A stretch of 64,000 nt of DNA, taken from assembly GCA_038501625.1 (NCBI GenBank), contig JAZAYU010000006.1, positions 10,152,181 through 10,216,180 on the forward strand, in the 5' to 3' direction. Position numbers and translations under genes: made by a program. Below the pieces are notes generated by a model. The model worked only from the letters and a program-made list of their open reading frames with translations. It was not told where the DNA came from and made no database searches. Origin of the DNA: Corbicula japonica (lineage: Eukaryota > Mollusca > Bivalvia > Venerida > Cyrenidae). Each line of letters starts with the position of its first letter. Position 1 is the stretch's first letter. Positions 1-12,035 of this stretch are shown one piece after another.

Positions 1-644
1 CGTTTTTCACAAGAAACATCTAGTTCTTTTTTTAATCTTAAAAATATTACAAAAATTTAAGCTTGAATCTGCTTTTTACAGGCAAAGTGTTAGAAAGTAT
101 ACAGTTTTTTTTTTTATTTCATAGACCCCCCCACACACACACACAACTTGCACTTTTTTGAAAATATTACATTTATTGGCAAAAAATATACTCATTTACA
201 AGGTATAATTAACCTTATTTCATCACTGCAGTTTTTAAGATGACACTCTTTCGGTTACTGAACCTCATTTCTTAATAGAACTGCAGATTTTATGTGCAGC
301 ACTTGGGTGGGAAAATATTTTCAGTAATGAGCTTTTACCAAGATACCCCCCCCACACACACTAAATAATGAATTTTCCCATCAGAACCAAGCTTATGTGA
401 TAGATACTACTTTCTGTATTCCATATATCTATTAGACCCTTCTATTTTGTTGATATGTAATTTTCAATAGATATTTTTATTTGAATATTTTACTCATTGT
501 TTAAAAAAACACAATACATGGTTTAAGATCTCAAATAGCTAACCATGCTAGATTCATCTTAAAGTAGGGTGGTAGACGATATCTTCCAGTACAGATGGAA
601 GGAAGGGAAGCAACTCTGATCTGTTCAGTGCCAAATATAATAAA

Positions 645-710
645 TCTAAAACTGATGACCAGTCTCATATCTCAAGCATCTGATTGGCTAAAATGGAGAC
701 TGGTCAACAA
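645..710. repeat. Family P palindromic MITE, half copy
   Basis: One arm of the family, recognised by ACCAGTCTCATATCTCAAGC followed by ATCTGATTGGCTAAAATGGA. The opposite arm is missing. Confidence 0.6.
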
Positions 711-1260
711 AATTTAATATCCTATGACCAGTGGCAATACCTGATATTCTAACCCTGTTGAGATGTTTATAATTCTTTCTAGTTTCCAGATCGCTGCACA
801 TTTTTATGTAATTTTTATGCCTAGTTAAGCCAGATTTGTCTTCCTTACTCTAAAAGTTTGTTCACTGATGATTCTTGGAGCAGAGTTGCTTCCCTTATGC
901 TACTTAAGGTTATTACCCACACTTTATTTTACTTTATTTATTTTTGAGTTGTTCCCCTTATTCCAGTCAGCTGCAATATTAAATCTTAATTGTTTCCATT
1001 TCAACAGACGAAGCAGGTTTGTTATTTGTCTTGGTTTTGTTTTATCTGTCCTTCCCTCTAGTATGCCAGATCAATGCATAGTTTCCCTCTTGTTTGATAG
1101 TCTATAGATACAATATAGTTTGTAATGCTTATTACCCCTTAGCCCAATTTGATGTGTCTTGAGTGTGTAGATTTACTTGTTAGAGCAGAAAAGTTCAGGT
1201 TTTTCAAGTCAGTATATTGCTGGTTTTACTCACTAGGAGCAAGTTGATTCTCTATACGAG

Positions 1261-1386
1261 GCCCAAAATTATAAAACTAAGAATTGAGACCAGTCTCAAA
1301 TTCCAACCATATGATTGGCTGTAATTGAGACTTGTCTCCAGATGCTTGAGATTTTAGACTGGTTTCCGAATTTAGTTTTCTTGGGC
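1261..1386. repeat. Family P palindromic MITE
   Basis: Starts GCCCAAAATTATAAAACTAA and ends AGTTTTCTTGGGC, with the central ATGATTGGCTG arm. Diverged copy with both ends present. Confidence 0.75.
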
Positions 1387-1518
1387 ACAAGTTTGTAGAT
1401 AAAGTGCCTGAAGTAACTTAGAGAGTGCATAGCATGATTGTCCCTTGCAAAGAAGAAAACAATTTCTTGGTTATCTATCAAATGGGATATTCCATCCCAT
1501 ATCATTAAAACTGTTGTT

Positions 1519-1732
1519 TAAACCTTTCCTCTGTATGTAAGCATTTTATTGCATGGGTGTTTAGTGTAGATCTAGATTAGCCAGCACATCTGTGCTGTCT
1601 GATCAGGATCTACACTATTGGCTTCTTGGTCAGAAATAACTTAATGAATCTAAAAGTGAACAGTGCTGTCTGTTGAGGATCTTCTCTGTTAGCAAAAGCG
1701 ATAAAAGGCATAATAAATATGGAGGAAAGGTT
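1519..1732. repeat. Family A two-hairpin MITE, degenerate
   Basis: Left end AACCTTTCCTCTGTATG, right end AATATGGAGGAAAGGTT. The first internal hairpin (GATCTAGATTAGCCAGCACA to GATCAGGATCTACACT) is clear; the second is badly decayed. Confidence 0.7.
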
Positions 1733-1782
1733 CCATATGGTACAGGAGGGATGAGACATGATGTTTGGTTGATGTTTTGTCT

Positions 1783-2014
1783 TTAACCCTTTCCTCCATA
1801 GACACATCTTTATTGTGTGGGTGAAAAGTTAAGATCCAGATCAGCCGGCACATTTGTGCCATCTGATCAGGATCTAAACTGTTCGCTTTTTGATCCATCA
1901 GGTTTTTTCTGACCAAAATGCGACCAGTGCAGATCCTGATCAGATGGCCTGAATGTGCCTTCTGATCTGGATCTACACTGGTCGCACATGCGTAAATATG
2001 GAGGAAAGGGTTAA
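1783..2014. repeat. Family A two-hairpin MITE, full length, TTAA flanks
   Basis: TTAA at 1783-1786 and 2011-2014 flank a 224-bp element from CCCTTTCCTCCATAG to TATGGAGGAAAGGG. Two imperfect palindromes lie inside: AGATCCAGATCAGCCGGCAC pairing with GATCAGGATCTAAACTG, and CGACCAGTGCAGATCCTGAT pairing with ATCTGGATCTACACTGGTCG. A good reference copy. Confidence 0.9.
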
Positions 2015-2266
2015 ATGACTACTGATACAACAACTATGTTCGAAATCAATAAATAATTAAAACTTTTAATTGTAAATGCAAAATGTTTTATCGCATGTGC
2101 ATTATTCCTTTAAATATTGTTCCATTTTTACTTGGCCTGTTAATACATGTTCTGTTATGACTATCTTCCTGTCTTTGTTAATACTGATAAATCTTTTTGG
2201 TATGATAGGTATTTTCATGTGTTTGTTACATAGTTGATAATAGTTATGCAGACAGTCAGATGATAC

Positions 2267-2428
2267 TACAGTCCAACCTGTGCTTAAGACCACCTGTGGA
2301 TAAAGACCACATTTTATTTGTCCCGCTCACTGATTTTAAAACAAAGTCACCTGAGAACAAAGACCACCAGCCTTCAAAAAACAGTTTTTGCTTTCCCTGA
2401 GTGGTCTTTGAAGACAGGTTTTAATGTA
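2267..2428. mobile_element. Small TA-flanked TIR element
   Basis: Left end TACAGTCCAACCTGTGCTTA and, reversed, right end TACATTAAAACCTGTCTTCA form an imperfect inverted repeat continuing into AAGACCACC. It has TA at both ends and no coding capacity. It resembles the element at 51101-51410, suggesting a Tc1/mariner/pogo-type non-autonomous family (inference). Confidence 0.6.
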
Positions 2429-2448
2429 TATCATATCCAACAAATGAT

Positions 2449-2690
2449 TTAACTCTTTCCCGTACAGATACACCTTTATTGCTAGGGCGAACAGTTTAGA
2501 TCCAGATCAGCCGGCACATCCGTGCCGTCTGATCAGGATCTAAACTGTTCACTTTTTGATTCATTAGGTTATTTCTGACCAAAATGCGACCAGTGCAGAT
2601 CCTGATCAGACGGCACGGATGTGCCGGCTGATCTGGATCTACACTGGTCGCACATGTGTAAAAATGCATATATATACAGGAATGGGTTAA
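2449..2690. repeat. Family A two-hairpin MITE, full length, TTAA flanks
   Basis: TTAA at both ends; termini CTCTTTCCCGTACAGATACA and TATACAGGAATGGG define a subtype shared with 11787-12028. Both internal hairpins are almost intact. Confidence 0.9.
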
Positions 2691-3273
2691 CAGAAGACTG
2701 ATGTGTTATTTAAGTCATTTAGTTGAGAAGAAGTCATTCAGGTGTCATGTTTTAATAGTTACATTTTTTGGGCGCACACATGACTGTATATTTATCTGTA
2801 ACATACTGTATACACTCTTATACTGTTGTTTTTGTAAATCTCTGAGCTGTACTTTGTCATGTAGGCATTTGTTGCTAGCATGGTTGCTTGGGGAAAGGGG
2901 TGACTACCTGGGATTGGAAACTTGTCTAGAGTTTCCAAGAAATAAGGGACTTCTTGATATTTTGCTACTTTTTTCCCTGTAATGCATTAGTGAAAACAAA
3001 ATAAATATAGAAGATGCTATAAACAAAATCATGATTATCCATTAGCCTTGACATGTATAGATGTTTATGAGGTGTTGATGTGTCATATTTGAAAGACAAA
3101 AGCTACAAGAGTACAAGGTGAAATATTATAGTGTTTGCCTAAGTCTAATCTGATGAATTATTGAACAAAATTCCGAGAAAACAACATTTATCAACATGTA
3201 CATTGTTCCACTTAAAGAGACAAAATAGTGCTGATTTCAGAAATAGAATTTTGGGTAATCAGTTTTGGGTTGA

Positions 3274-3350
3274 AGATTATAATACTAAGATTGGAGACCA
3301 ATCTTAAATCTTAAGCATCTGATTGGCTAAAATGGTGACTCGTCCCTGAA
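3274..3350. repeat. Family P palindromic MITE, half copy
   Basis: One arm (AGATTGGAGACCAATCTTAA, ATCTGATTGGCTAAAATGG), cut off by the tandem-core element that begins just after it. Confidence 0.6.
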
Positions 3351-4110
3351 AAAATTCGGGGGAGCATATAGTTGCTGGGTTGTCTGTCTGTAACTCCGTA
3401 TGTCATGTCTGGCCTGTAAAATTTTTTTTGAAGTCAGATTTTAAAATTATTTCACTGAAATGTTCACCATGATGAGACGACTTGTCGCGTGCAAATTTGG
3501 GTTGCTACCTTGAAGGTCAAGTTCACAGCAGGACCTTGTAGCAAAATCATGTCTGGCTCATAACTTTCTTATTTGAAGTCGGATTTAAAAATTATTTCAC
3601 ACAATGATCACCATAATAAGATGACATGTCGCAAGCAATATTTGGATTGCTACCTTGAAGGTCAAGGTCACAGCATGCCCTTATAGCAAAATCGTATCTA
3701 GCCCATAACTTATTTTAAGTTGAATTTTAAAATTATTCAACAGAAATGATCATCATCTTGAGACGCGTGCATCATTTGGGTCGCTACTTTAAAGTTCAAG
3801 GTCACAGCATGACCTTGTAGCTAAACCATGTCCCGCCCATACATTTGGTATTTGAAGCAGGATTTTATAATTATTTCATAGAAATGATCACCATACTGAG
3901 ACGTTGTGACACGTGCAAAATTAATTTTGGATCATAAGATCGTGTTTAGTCCATAACTTTGTTATTTATAGTTGTATTTTAAAATTGTCTGATTTTATAG
4001 CACTACACCATTTTCAGAATTCAACTCAGTAGTTATACAACAAACCATTTTGTGACAAATTACCCTTTCGGGGAGCATCATCGGTCTTCGACGGTCTCTT
4101 GTCTTAATTA
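3351..4110. mobile_element. Tandem-core (pearl/Helentron-like) element 1
   Basis: It opens ATTCGGGGGAGCATATAGTT and closes near TTTCGGGGAGCATCATCGGT. Between lie about four to five degenerate units of about 145 bases, each containing CATGTCTGGC-CATAACTTT, GAAGTCGGATTTTAAAATTA, ATGATCACCAT-GAGACGA and GAAGGTCAAGGTCACAGCAT. Tandem cores between unique ends are known from bivalve pearl elements and from Helentron-associated sequences; the class here is inferred. Units contain extended nuclear-receptor half-sites (TCAAGGTCA at 3662 and 3796). Confidence 0.65.
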
Positions 4111-4465
4111 GGAATCCTATTTGCAAAATTTTCAATTGCTTATGTATATAAAGCAAAACTGTATGTGCCTTTCAATAAAATATTGATTTAATATGAGAAA
4201 GGTAGAATTCCAGTACACATAGCTGGAATAAAATAAGGGCTAGCAAACACAAAAAGTCCACTAAATAATATACCGATAAGTATATAATATCTGAATGATT
4301 TCTTTTTTTATGTTGATAGTATACTATTTCTTATATATAGTTACTATTTATTAGTAGATTACATGTTTATTCAAAAAAAGTTGCTTTCTACATAAAGAGG
4401 TTCCCTTGTTGATAAAAAATTATTATTTATTGAGTAGTTATTTTAAATTCACTGCTTTTCTGTAC

Positions 4466-4691
4466 AACTCTTTCCTCCATAGCTACCCCTTTATTGCGAG
4501 GGTGAACAGTTAAGATCCAGATCAGCCATCTGATCAGGATCTTCACTGTTTGCTTTTTGATTTGTTAGGTTATTTCTGACCAAACTGTGACCAGTGCAGA
4601 TGCAGATCAGATGGCACGGATGTGCCGGCTGATCTGGATCTACACTGGTTGCACACACGTAAAAATGTGTATATATGGAGGAAAGGGTTAA
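4466..4691. repeat. Family A two-hairpin MITE
   Basis: Left end CTCTTTCCTCCATAGCTACC, right end TATATGGAGGAAAGGGTTAA. The left target site is decayed (ACAA) and part of the first hairpin is missing. Confidence 0.85.
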
Positions 4692-4724
4692 ATATGTGCC
4701 AAGTAGAGATTCTTGGGCTTAGAC

Positions 4725-4964
4725 TTAACTCTTTACACTATGGATTATGGCTTTAATTCCATGGGTGACCAGTGTAGATCCAGATCAGCCTTCACATCTG
4801 TGCCATCTGATCTGGATCTACACTGGTTGCATTAATATTAATAGATTATATTAGCCCAAGAAGCAGACAGTGTAGACCCAGATCAGATGGTATAGATGTG
4901 CTGGCTGATCTGTATTAGCACTGTTGGCCCATTTTATTAGTCATACTGATAGAGTAAAGGTTCA
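4725..4964. repeat. Family A MITE ('ACTCCAT' subtype) next to a splice acceptor
   Basis: TTAA at 4725 then CTCTTTACACTATGGATTAT; right end GATAGAGTAAAGGTT. The internal hairpin halves GATCCAGATCAGCCTTCACA and GATCAGATGGTATAGATGTG are recognisable. The right end stops about 20 bases before the EHBP1 exon at 4985. Confidence 0.8.
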
Positions 4965-4984
4965 ACTGTTTTGATATATTGCAG

Positions 4985-5084
4985 GGAGTAACAAGGCAAA
5001 GGAGGAGAAGCTGTTACAAGAATGGTTTTCACTCGTCAACAAGAAAAATGCGGTCATACGGCGGCAGATGCAGCTGAATATCCT
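4985..5084 (+). CDS. EHBP1: EHBP1 orthologue, internal exon, bMERB domain part 1
   Basis: Exon bounded by acceptor ...atattgcag and donor GTAAGT. It opens with two bases of a split codon, then encodes 32 codons starting [20 protein letters not shown], and leaves CT of a split Leu codon. The block QEWF-LVNKKNA-IRR is characteristic of the bMERB domain (bivalent Mical/EHBP Rab binding, formerly DUF3585), a helical domain that binds Rab8/Rab10-type GTPases; EHBP1 links these Rabs and EHD proteins to actin in endocytic recycling. The closest remembered match is vertebrate EHBP1 rather than MICAL proteins. Upstream exons with the C2 and CH domains and the first bMERB helix are not seen in 1-4984. 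A MITE ends only about 20 bases before the acceptor. Confidence 0.9.
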
Positions 5085-5230
5085 GTAAGTCATTCTTGTC
5101 TCAAGATAAGAGACCAGACTGAGAACTCCAGCTTGTGACATCAGTTTGAAAACTGATTTTAATTCCAGCCGGTCAGCAGTCAGAGATTAAAGATACAATA
5201 AAAAAGTACAATTCTTCAGATTTATATTCT

Positions 5231-5325
5231 AAGGCCCAGATTGGGTTAAATAAAACTAAGATTGAAGACCAGTCTCAGATCTAAGCAATCTTACTGGTTG
5301 ATATTGAGCACAGTCTCATAACTAC
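5231..5325. repeat. Family P palindromic MITE, degenerate
   Basis: Starts GGCCCAGATTG-AAAACTAAG with GAAGACCAGTCTCAGATCTA; the second arm is partial (GAGCACAGTCTCATAA). Confidence 0.55.
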
Positions 5326-5338
5326 ACAATGGTAAGAT

Positions 5339-5580
5339 TTAACCCTTTCCTCCATAAATACACATTTTTCCGCATGATTGTGCAACCAGTGTAGATCCAG
5401 ATCAGCCGGTACATCCATGCCGTCTGATCAGGATCTGCACTGGTCGCATTTTGTTCAGAAATAACCTAATGAATAAAAAAGGAAACAGTGCAGATCCTGA
5501 TCAGATAGCAAGGATGTGCTGGCTAATCAGGATCTACACTGATGCCTGTACAAAAAAGGTGTGTTTATGGAGGAAAGGGA
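5339..5580. repeat. Family A two-hairpin MITE
   Basis: TTAA then CCCTTTCCTCCATAAATACA; right end TTTATGGAGGAAAGGGA without a clear TTAA. The hairpins are in reversed order relative to 1783 (GACCAGTG first), so it sits in the opposite orientation. Confidence 0.85.
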
Positions 5581-5591
5581 GACTGAGCAGT

Positions 5592-5812
5592 AATAGCCCT
5601 TTACTCCACATATACACCTTTAATCACATGGGGGACCAGTATACATCAGCCCACAGATCTGTGCAATCTGATCTGGATTTACAATGTTTGCCTCCTGGTC
5701 AGAAAAAACCTAAGCAAACAAGTTAGATCCAGATCAGACAGTTCTGATATGCAGGGAGATCTGAATCTTATCTGTTCGCCCATGTGATAAAAACCTTATG
5801 TAGTAAAGGTAT
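5592..5812. repeat. Family A MITE, diverged
   Basis: Left AATAGCCCTTTACTCCACAT, right TTATGTAGTAAAGGTAT. Internal motifs GATCTGGATTTACAATGTTT and AGATCCAGATCAGACAG remain. It lies a dozen bases after the previous copy. Confidence 0.75.
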
Positions 5813-8800
5813 AGATCATATATTCTGGTACAACAGCACTACAGCAGTATTTGCTTTAATTTTAATAGCTATCAATTTTCATTAGAACTTGTTTGGTATG
5901 TACTATCTGTAATGTAGCACATCTAACTATAAACTATTTTAAATTTAACCTATTATAAAACATAACAAAGGTATATTTTTCTGAACATATAATATATAAA
6001 TTATTAATCTTTATGTACTAGTAAACTTGTAAAATGAAGTAAGAAATTATATGTTTTAAGCTATATATAATCTAAACAAGTATCTAATAATAGCAAAAAC
6101 ACAAATTAGCTATTTTCAGCTCAAACACCTCTGTTTGTTAGAGACTAAATAAAATAGATAATGAAAAGTATTTTGTGGCATTTTTTCTTAATGTAGAAAT
6201 AAGTAAGTAATGAGAGTTATGTGGTTGCACACTGGACACCTGTAGCTTGTACATGCTAAGCCTAAATGTAACTACTTGTACTCTGGGACGGTGTGGATAA
6301 CAAATAACTTTGGTCATTTAAGACTCGTTTAACCAGCATGGTCAACGAGCAGTTGACCCTTGAGTTTATTAGATCATCGTTGGCAAGAAAAAACTTGGTC
6401 AACATTGTTCACAATGGCCAGTAATGTAAAAACGATATTGCCTGGGTTTAAATTTGTTGCTGGAATAATGAATTAGGTGAAATCTGAACTGTTCCTCATT
6501 TAATACAGTTTGGTTTGTTATAAATTTGATTTTTCAATAGAAATAGAATTTTTGAATTTTTGTGTCCGTAAGTGGTCACTCTAGCTGTAAGAGTATACAA
6601 CACTGGTCAGAGGGTGGACAAATCAATATTTGACCATGTTTGTACAATTTGGTTAATTGTCAATATCTTGTAATATTTTCCTGCGCTTTTAGTGGGCTAG
6701 GATGGATTTTCTGTTTAATTAGGCTAGTGCAAATTTTGGCCAAACACTCCAAATTTCCTCGTGTCAATAGGCGAGTTTAGATAGCAATGATTTTGTACAT
6801 ATGCTTGTTTAACATTGGTAATCAAATGATATTTGCATGAAATTCACTTTTGGCTGCTTCGATTACGAAGCTGTTTATACTTCTCACATTAGGATTTTAT
6901 AATTAACTGGAACAAACATGACGGCCATTTGAACAGCAATGTTTGAGTTTCATCGTTGAAATGAATTTCTGTTTACTCAACTTGGCCTTTCCATCCAGTC
7001 TAATGTTATTATTTAAGCAAAATTTATAAAAAGTAGGAATTGCTGTCTACAAAAGCTCGGAAGTGTGTCTATAGCACTGTCTGTATGGATAAGGTTTTAA
7101 GGAATTGTTTCTGTATTAAAATTTACTGTCATGACTGTTCTGAAAAGAGATCTAGTCAATGTCTGTCTGCTGCCATCTTTATACTTGCAACAACTGATCA
7201 CCAGCTAAAGCAACTGTTAAGTCACAGCAATCGCATAATTATGTCGGCTGATTTATACATTTATTTAAAAAACCTCACCCCCTCCCTGTTCTTTAAGATA
7301 GGCTATGGATTCTGGCTGACATGCCAGTACTTCTGCCTAAATGAGGGGGGGGATGTATTTAAATGTTTTAGTGTTAACTAATTCATACTCGTGGCTTGAT
7401 TTAGCATCATTCATTATCAAAATGACTTTTCTTGTGAATTGTTTTTCTTGCAAAATATTTACAGCAAACCATGGACAAAAAATGTTGAATAAATTTGGAT
7501 AAGGAATTTCATGACATTGACTAATTTATGAAATGATATAAGCAAAATAATAGTTACAACTAATATGAGAAAAAAGCATCTTAAAATCTTGTTCACTTTA
7601 TCAAAATTCTTTTTCGATGACTGGTGAGACAGTGATTACTTATAAACATATATTGTTAAACAGATGTCTTTGATGTCCACTCATTAAGGTGCGTTGAGTG
7701 CAAAGAAGTCCACTAAGTATTTTCAATGACCAAATAGATTTAATTGTTACTCAGCATGAGTAATTCCAAACATCAAATACTTAACAACCTGTGTCCAAAC
7801 ATTGAAATATTTTGTACATTTTTTCTGTATAGTCCTGCCTTACTGCATTGATATACAATGTACATTATACAACTTTGCAGCCATGAACTTTTAAAGAAGA
7901 TTAAAAATTAAGTAAGGGGGTTTAATCCTTTAACATGGAATTAAAGTTGGTACTCTATTAGATTCCTATCGATGTTTCATATCGGAAAGTATTTACGGTA
8001 TTCACAAAGGTTTAGACTGAGGTCGCCACCGACCTACCGCCAAAATACTTTGACCTGAAACCTTTACTTTTAGATTTTCATAGCAGCAGGCTTTAATTAG
8101 TACATTATACTTGTTTATTACTTATACTAGTCAAGCAGTGACAACAAGATTAAAAGTTTGTTGTATTTTTTTTTGTGGGGGGTTGCAGGAAATGTTCCTT
8201 TATGGACATTTTAAACATTTCGAAGTGTTTCTCAATATACTAATATAACAATTAAAAGTAATGTTAAAGAAAAGAAAACTTCCAAAAACTTTATATTGAA
8301 ATGAAATTTAAAGTTTAAGTAATTAAGCTAGATGTGATGAGGAATTTTCAAAAATGTTACTTTTAGAATGCCATCTTGGACCTTTTATGTTATGCTTTGG
8401 GGGGATTTTTACTCTTTAAACATTAATATACATTTCTACCATTAAAACAGTCTTTCTGTCTTTACACATTGTTTATTTTTTCACACATTTTATTTTATGC
8501 AATTATTTTAATGCACATTTATTAATTTTGAGTATAAGGTTACACACTATTCAGATGTTTTAACAATGTTAACCATTACTTTTTCACACTTATTTCTATT
8601 ACAACAACAATTAATCAGTGTCCATTTCCATTCCCATTTGTGGTATAGACATCTTCCATAAAAAGTACTAGCAACATCCCACATGTTTATATTTGACACT
8701 AATTCTTTATTTTCTTCTTGATGGTTTGTTGACTTTCCATTCAATATGTAATGATGGGTCAACAAAAAGGTGTGGCAAGGCAAATATTTCTGGGCTTTTA

Positions 8801-9489
8801 TTCTGATGATAGGTAATAAAAAGACAAATAAGACCTGTATGGCAAGGTGTTAAAATGAGGAAGAATTACTTGACAATATTTTAGGGATTTAGGGGTTTGT
8901 TTGTACATGTGAGATGGGCCCTAATTGAGAGGATGTTGTCATAATCAGGGATTAGTGGATTCTTCTTTATCTAAAAACATGGCTTGGTTAAATAATGATA
9001 AGAAAATATTGATGTGTTTATAAAAATAAAAGGGAATAAAAACATTCCTTATCTTGTTCATTGATAAAAGAATTCAACCAAGTTTGATAAATTATGACTA
9101 GGGTTGAATGCACAATAATTGTGGTATTTTTGTTATGTTTTAAAGACAATTTCCAGTCTTCCCCAAAAGTTTTCCCCAAGATGGTTTAAGCTTTCCCAGA
9201 CAGCAGGAGAGGCATCTTTTTGACATGAAGTATTTCATATGAAAGTTAATTTTTCGTCCACACACAAAAAAGAACTGGAATCAGGGCACAACATAAAGCT
9301 ACAGAAACAAGGTGAATTGAACCTTGCAGTACAATATTGTACAAAAAGAATTACAATATAAAATAGTATAGTCTGTTCGCAAATAATGCACAGAATCCAG
9401 GAATATACCCAGTGTTTTCATTGACAGCCGTTTCACATATGAAAAAGTTAATAACAAAAACTTTAACAAGAAATAAATGAACTAATCAT

Positions 9490-9640
9490 TTAACCTTTTC
9501 CTCCATATATATGCATTTTTATGCATGTGTGACCAGTGTAGATCCAGATCATCCGGCACATCTGTGCGGATGTGCCGGCTGATCTGGATCCAAACTGTTC
9601 GCCCATGCAATAAAGGTGTATCTATGGAGGAAAGGATTAA
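9490..9640. repeat. Family A MITE, internally deleted
   Basis: TTAA at both ends of a 143-bp element from CCTTTTCCTCCATATATATG to TCTATGGAGGAAAGGA. Only one compact palindrome remains (GATCCAGATCATCCGGCACA joined to GGATGTGCCGGCTGATCTGG), as if the two hairpins recombined into one. Confidence 0.85.
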
Positions 9641-10302
9641 ATGAGAGTTGTTTCTTTTGTATTGATGGAATGGTATTTGAACTTGTTTCCTACTGCTTCT
9701 CTAAGAGTTTGCAAAGACATTAAACAGGTGAAATGGAATGCCACAGTTTGAGCAGCTGACTGCTAACAAATTACCCAGCCCATTTCATCTTATTCTGGGA
9801 AACACAAATTCTGTAGTGAAGAGGCTTAAGTCTTCCTAAGAAGATTTTACACGTATTTCATGTGTCAGATTTCTATCGAGGGACCTCATTTGTACATTCT
9901 TAGCGTAATCGGCTTCCATTTTCCAGTGTGCTGAAAGTGACATCTATGGGGATTTATCTAGATCAGTTGATATTAGTAAAAATGTTCCTGATTTTCCCTG
10001 ACAAAACTGCTAAGTGTTGCGCCATAAAATGGGAATTTTAATGGATTCGGGACTGAAAATAGTTGTAAAACTTGAAAAAAAAAAATTTTGTTTTCGCAGG
10101 CTGAGGTCATGTTTTCATTATTACGTAAACATATTTTTAGTTTCTGTTTACTAGACTGATCTACTGCCGTTCTGTGGCTCGAGCTTATTCTATATGTCAT
10201 GATATTAGAAGTATATGCTGTCTTACTTGACTAGATTTTTTAACACTTACTCTATATCTGTGGGTTTTATCATGTTTAAACAGAAACAACAATAGAACAG
10301 TT

Positions 10303-10348
10303 AACTAGTGTTACCAGCATTACACAACTAGTGTTACCAGCATTACAC
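10303..10348. repeat. Exact 23-bp tandem duplication
   Basis: Two perfect copies of a 23-base unit beginning AACTAGTGTTACCAGCATTA, a recent local duplication inside the intron. Confidence 0.9.
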
Positions 10349-10512
10349 AAACAACTCCTAAAAAATTCAGGGTTGAATGTGAAAAAATAAGCTATAAATC
10401 TTGTTAAAGATTCAAAGTAGCCAGCAGTGGTATGTGCATTAAGTATAAGATAGAACTCTATGGGGTACAAACACATTGCTGAATGGTCAGGAATTTTTGC
10501 TTTTTTGTTCTG

Positions 10513-10756
10513 TTATCCCTTTATTCCATAGATACACCTTTATTGCATTGGCGAACAGTTTAGATCCAGATCAGCCGGCACATCCGTGCCATCTGATCAG
10601 GATCAAAACTGCTTGCTTTTTGATTTGTTAGGTTATTTCTGACCAAAATGTGACCAGTGCAGATCCTGATCAGACAGCACGGATGTGCCAGCTGATCAGG
10701 ATCTACACTGGTCGCACATGCATAAAAATGCCTAAATATATGGAGGAGAGGGTTAT
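10513..10756. repeat. Family A two-hairpin MITE with TTAT duplication
   Basis: Flanked by the direct repeat TTAT (10513-10516, 10753-10756) instead of TTAA; ends CCCTTTATTCCATAGATACA and TATGGAGGAGAGGG. Both hairpins are well kept. The non-palindromic flank shows that the four bases are target duplication, not part of the inverted repeat. Confidence 0.9.
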
Positions 10757-11536
10757 TCTCCATCAACGCCTATCGTTTGGAGAACAGTGTATTATCAGCA
10801 GCATCTTTCAGAGGGAAATATGTCGGCTCAGTCCTAGTTTTTAAGAAGATTACAAGGTATTAGCAATCGCAGATTCCTTCTTCACGAATATGTTGAAGCC
10901 ATTATTTAAAATACAAGGCTGATTTTACCATAATAATATCTTATAATAAGTGATAATAATGATATACATGAAGATCAATCGTATTTGACTAAATACTGAG
11001 CTTAAATCTTAGAGATCCTTAGAGAAATGCTACAAAATACCCTAAGTATATTAAGAAAATATGATCATCTATAGACTTAAACCCATTACATTAATGCCGG
11101 CTAAGAAATCTGATTTGGAATAGGCTTTCCCCTATAAAAGTAGCATAAGAGAAAAGAATATTTCTCATTAAAACTTTGACTTGGAAATTTTAACAGCTCT
11201 GTTTTTCTTTCACTGAAAAGTTATTTATTTGGTGTGTTTGTTCAAATTTCTTTGAAATGCGAGTTACTTGTTTATTCAGTGTGGTGGAATTTTTTATGGG
11301 CATGTTGCATGTCAACAATGGAATACATTTAATTATTAATAGCCATTATTCTAAAATTAATGACAGCGTGACATGATTTTTTAAGAAGTGTCGTGCATGT
11401 GGATTGTAACGAGATCCGTCCTGGTAGGTCATCTATTGTACAGTCTGCTCAAGAAAGATAACTCTGGATTGTATATTGAGTATGTAATGGGATAACAGCA
11501 CATTATCTGACCAGTTTTGAATGCCAGTCTGTTTTT

Positions 11537-11782
11537 TAAACCCTTACCTCCATATATACAAATTTTTACGCATGTGCGACCGTTGTAGATCCCGATCAGC
11601 CAGCGCACATCCGTGCTGTCTGATCAGGATCTGCACTGGTCACATTTTGGTCAGAAATAACCTAACAAATCAAAAAGCAAACAGTTTAGATCCTGATCAG
11701 ATGGCACAGATGTGCTAGCTGATCTGGATCTAAACTGTTTGCTCATGCAATAAAGATGTATCTATAGAGGAAAAAGGTTAAA
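11537..11782. repeat. Family A two-hairpin MITE
   Basis: Left CCCTTACCTCCATATATACA, right TCTATAGAGGAAAAAGGTTA. Both hairpins are recognisable; target site partly decayed (TAAA / TTAA). Confidence 0.85.
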
Positions 11783-11786
11783 CAGA

Positions 11787-12028
11787 TTAAAGCTTTCCCA
11801 TACAGATACACCTTTATTGCTAGGGCGAACAGTTTAGATCCAGATCAGCCGGCACATCGGTGCCGTCTGATCAGGATCTAAACTGTTCGCTTTTTTATTA
11901 ATTAGGTTATTTCTGACCAAAATGCGACCAGTGCAGATCCTGATCAGACGGCACAGATGTGCCGGCTGATCTGGATCTACACTGGTCGCACATGCGTAAA
12001 AATGCGTATCTATACAGGAATGGGTTAA
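11787..12028. repeat. Family A two-hairpin MITE, TTAA flanks
   Basis: TTAA both sides; CTTTCCCATACAGATACACC at left, TATACAGGAATGGG at right. Same subtype as 2449-2690 and very similar to it. Confidence 0.9.
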
Positions 12029-12035
12029 TCATTTA

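Larger units (their letters stand above)
1..1517 (+). other. EHBP1 intron, 5' part: simple repeats and MITE fragments
   Basis: No exon matching the expected preceding bMERB segment was found. It holds C-run/CA microsatellites at about 126-145 and 346-361, a half copy of palindromic family P at about 645-710 (CTCAAGCATCTGATTGGCT) and a complete degenerate copy at 1261-1386. Confidence 0.5.

Noticed and set aside
1..4984. Search for the preceding EHBP1 exon (expected end: LM-x-T-G before SNKAKEE)
   Set aside because: No frame ending in one base before a good donor with that sequence was found, so the exon is probably upstream of the window.
11521..11718. Recurring small protein with DPDQMAQMCRLIW-type sequence, also seen at 5451, 10560, 12970, 28647 and 34630
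   Set aside because: The peptide is just the translation of the family A MITE hairpin (GATCCTGATCAGATGGCACA...), appearing wherever a copy is open. It has no conserved start and no gene context.
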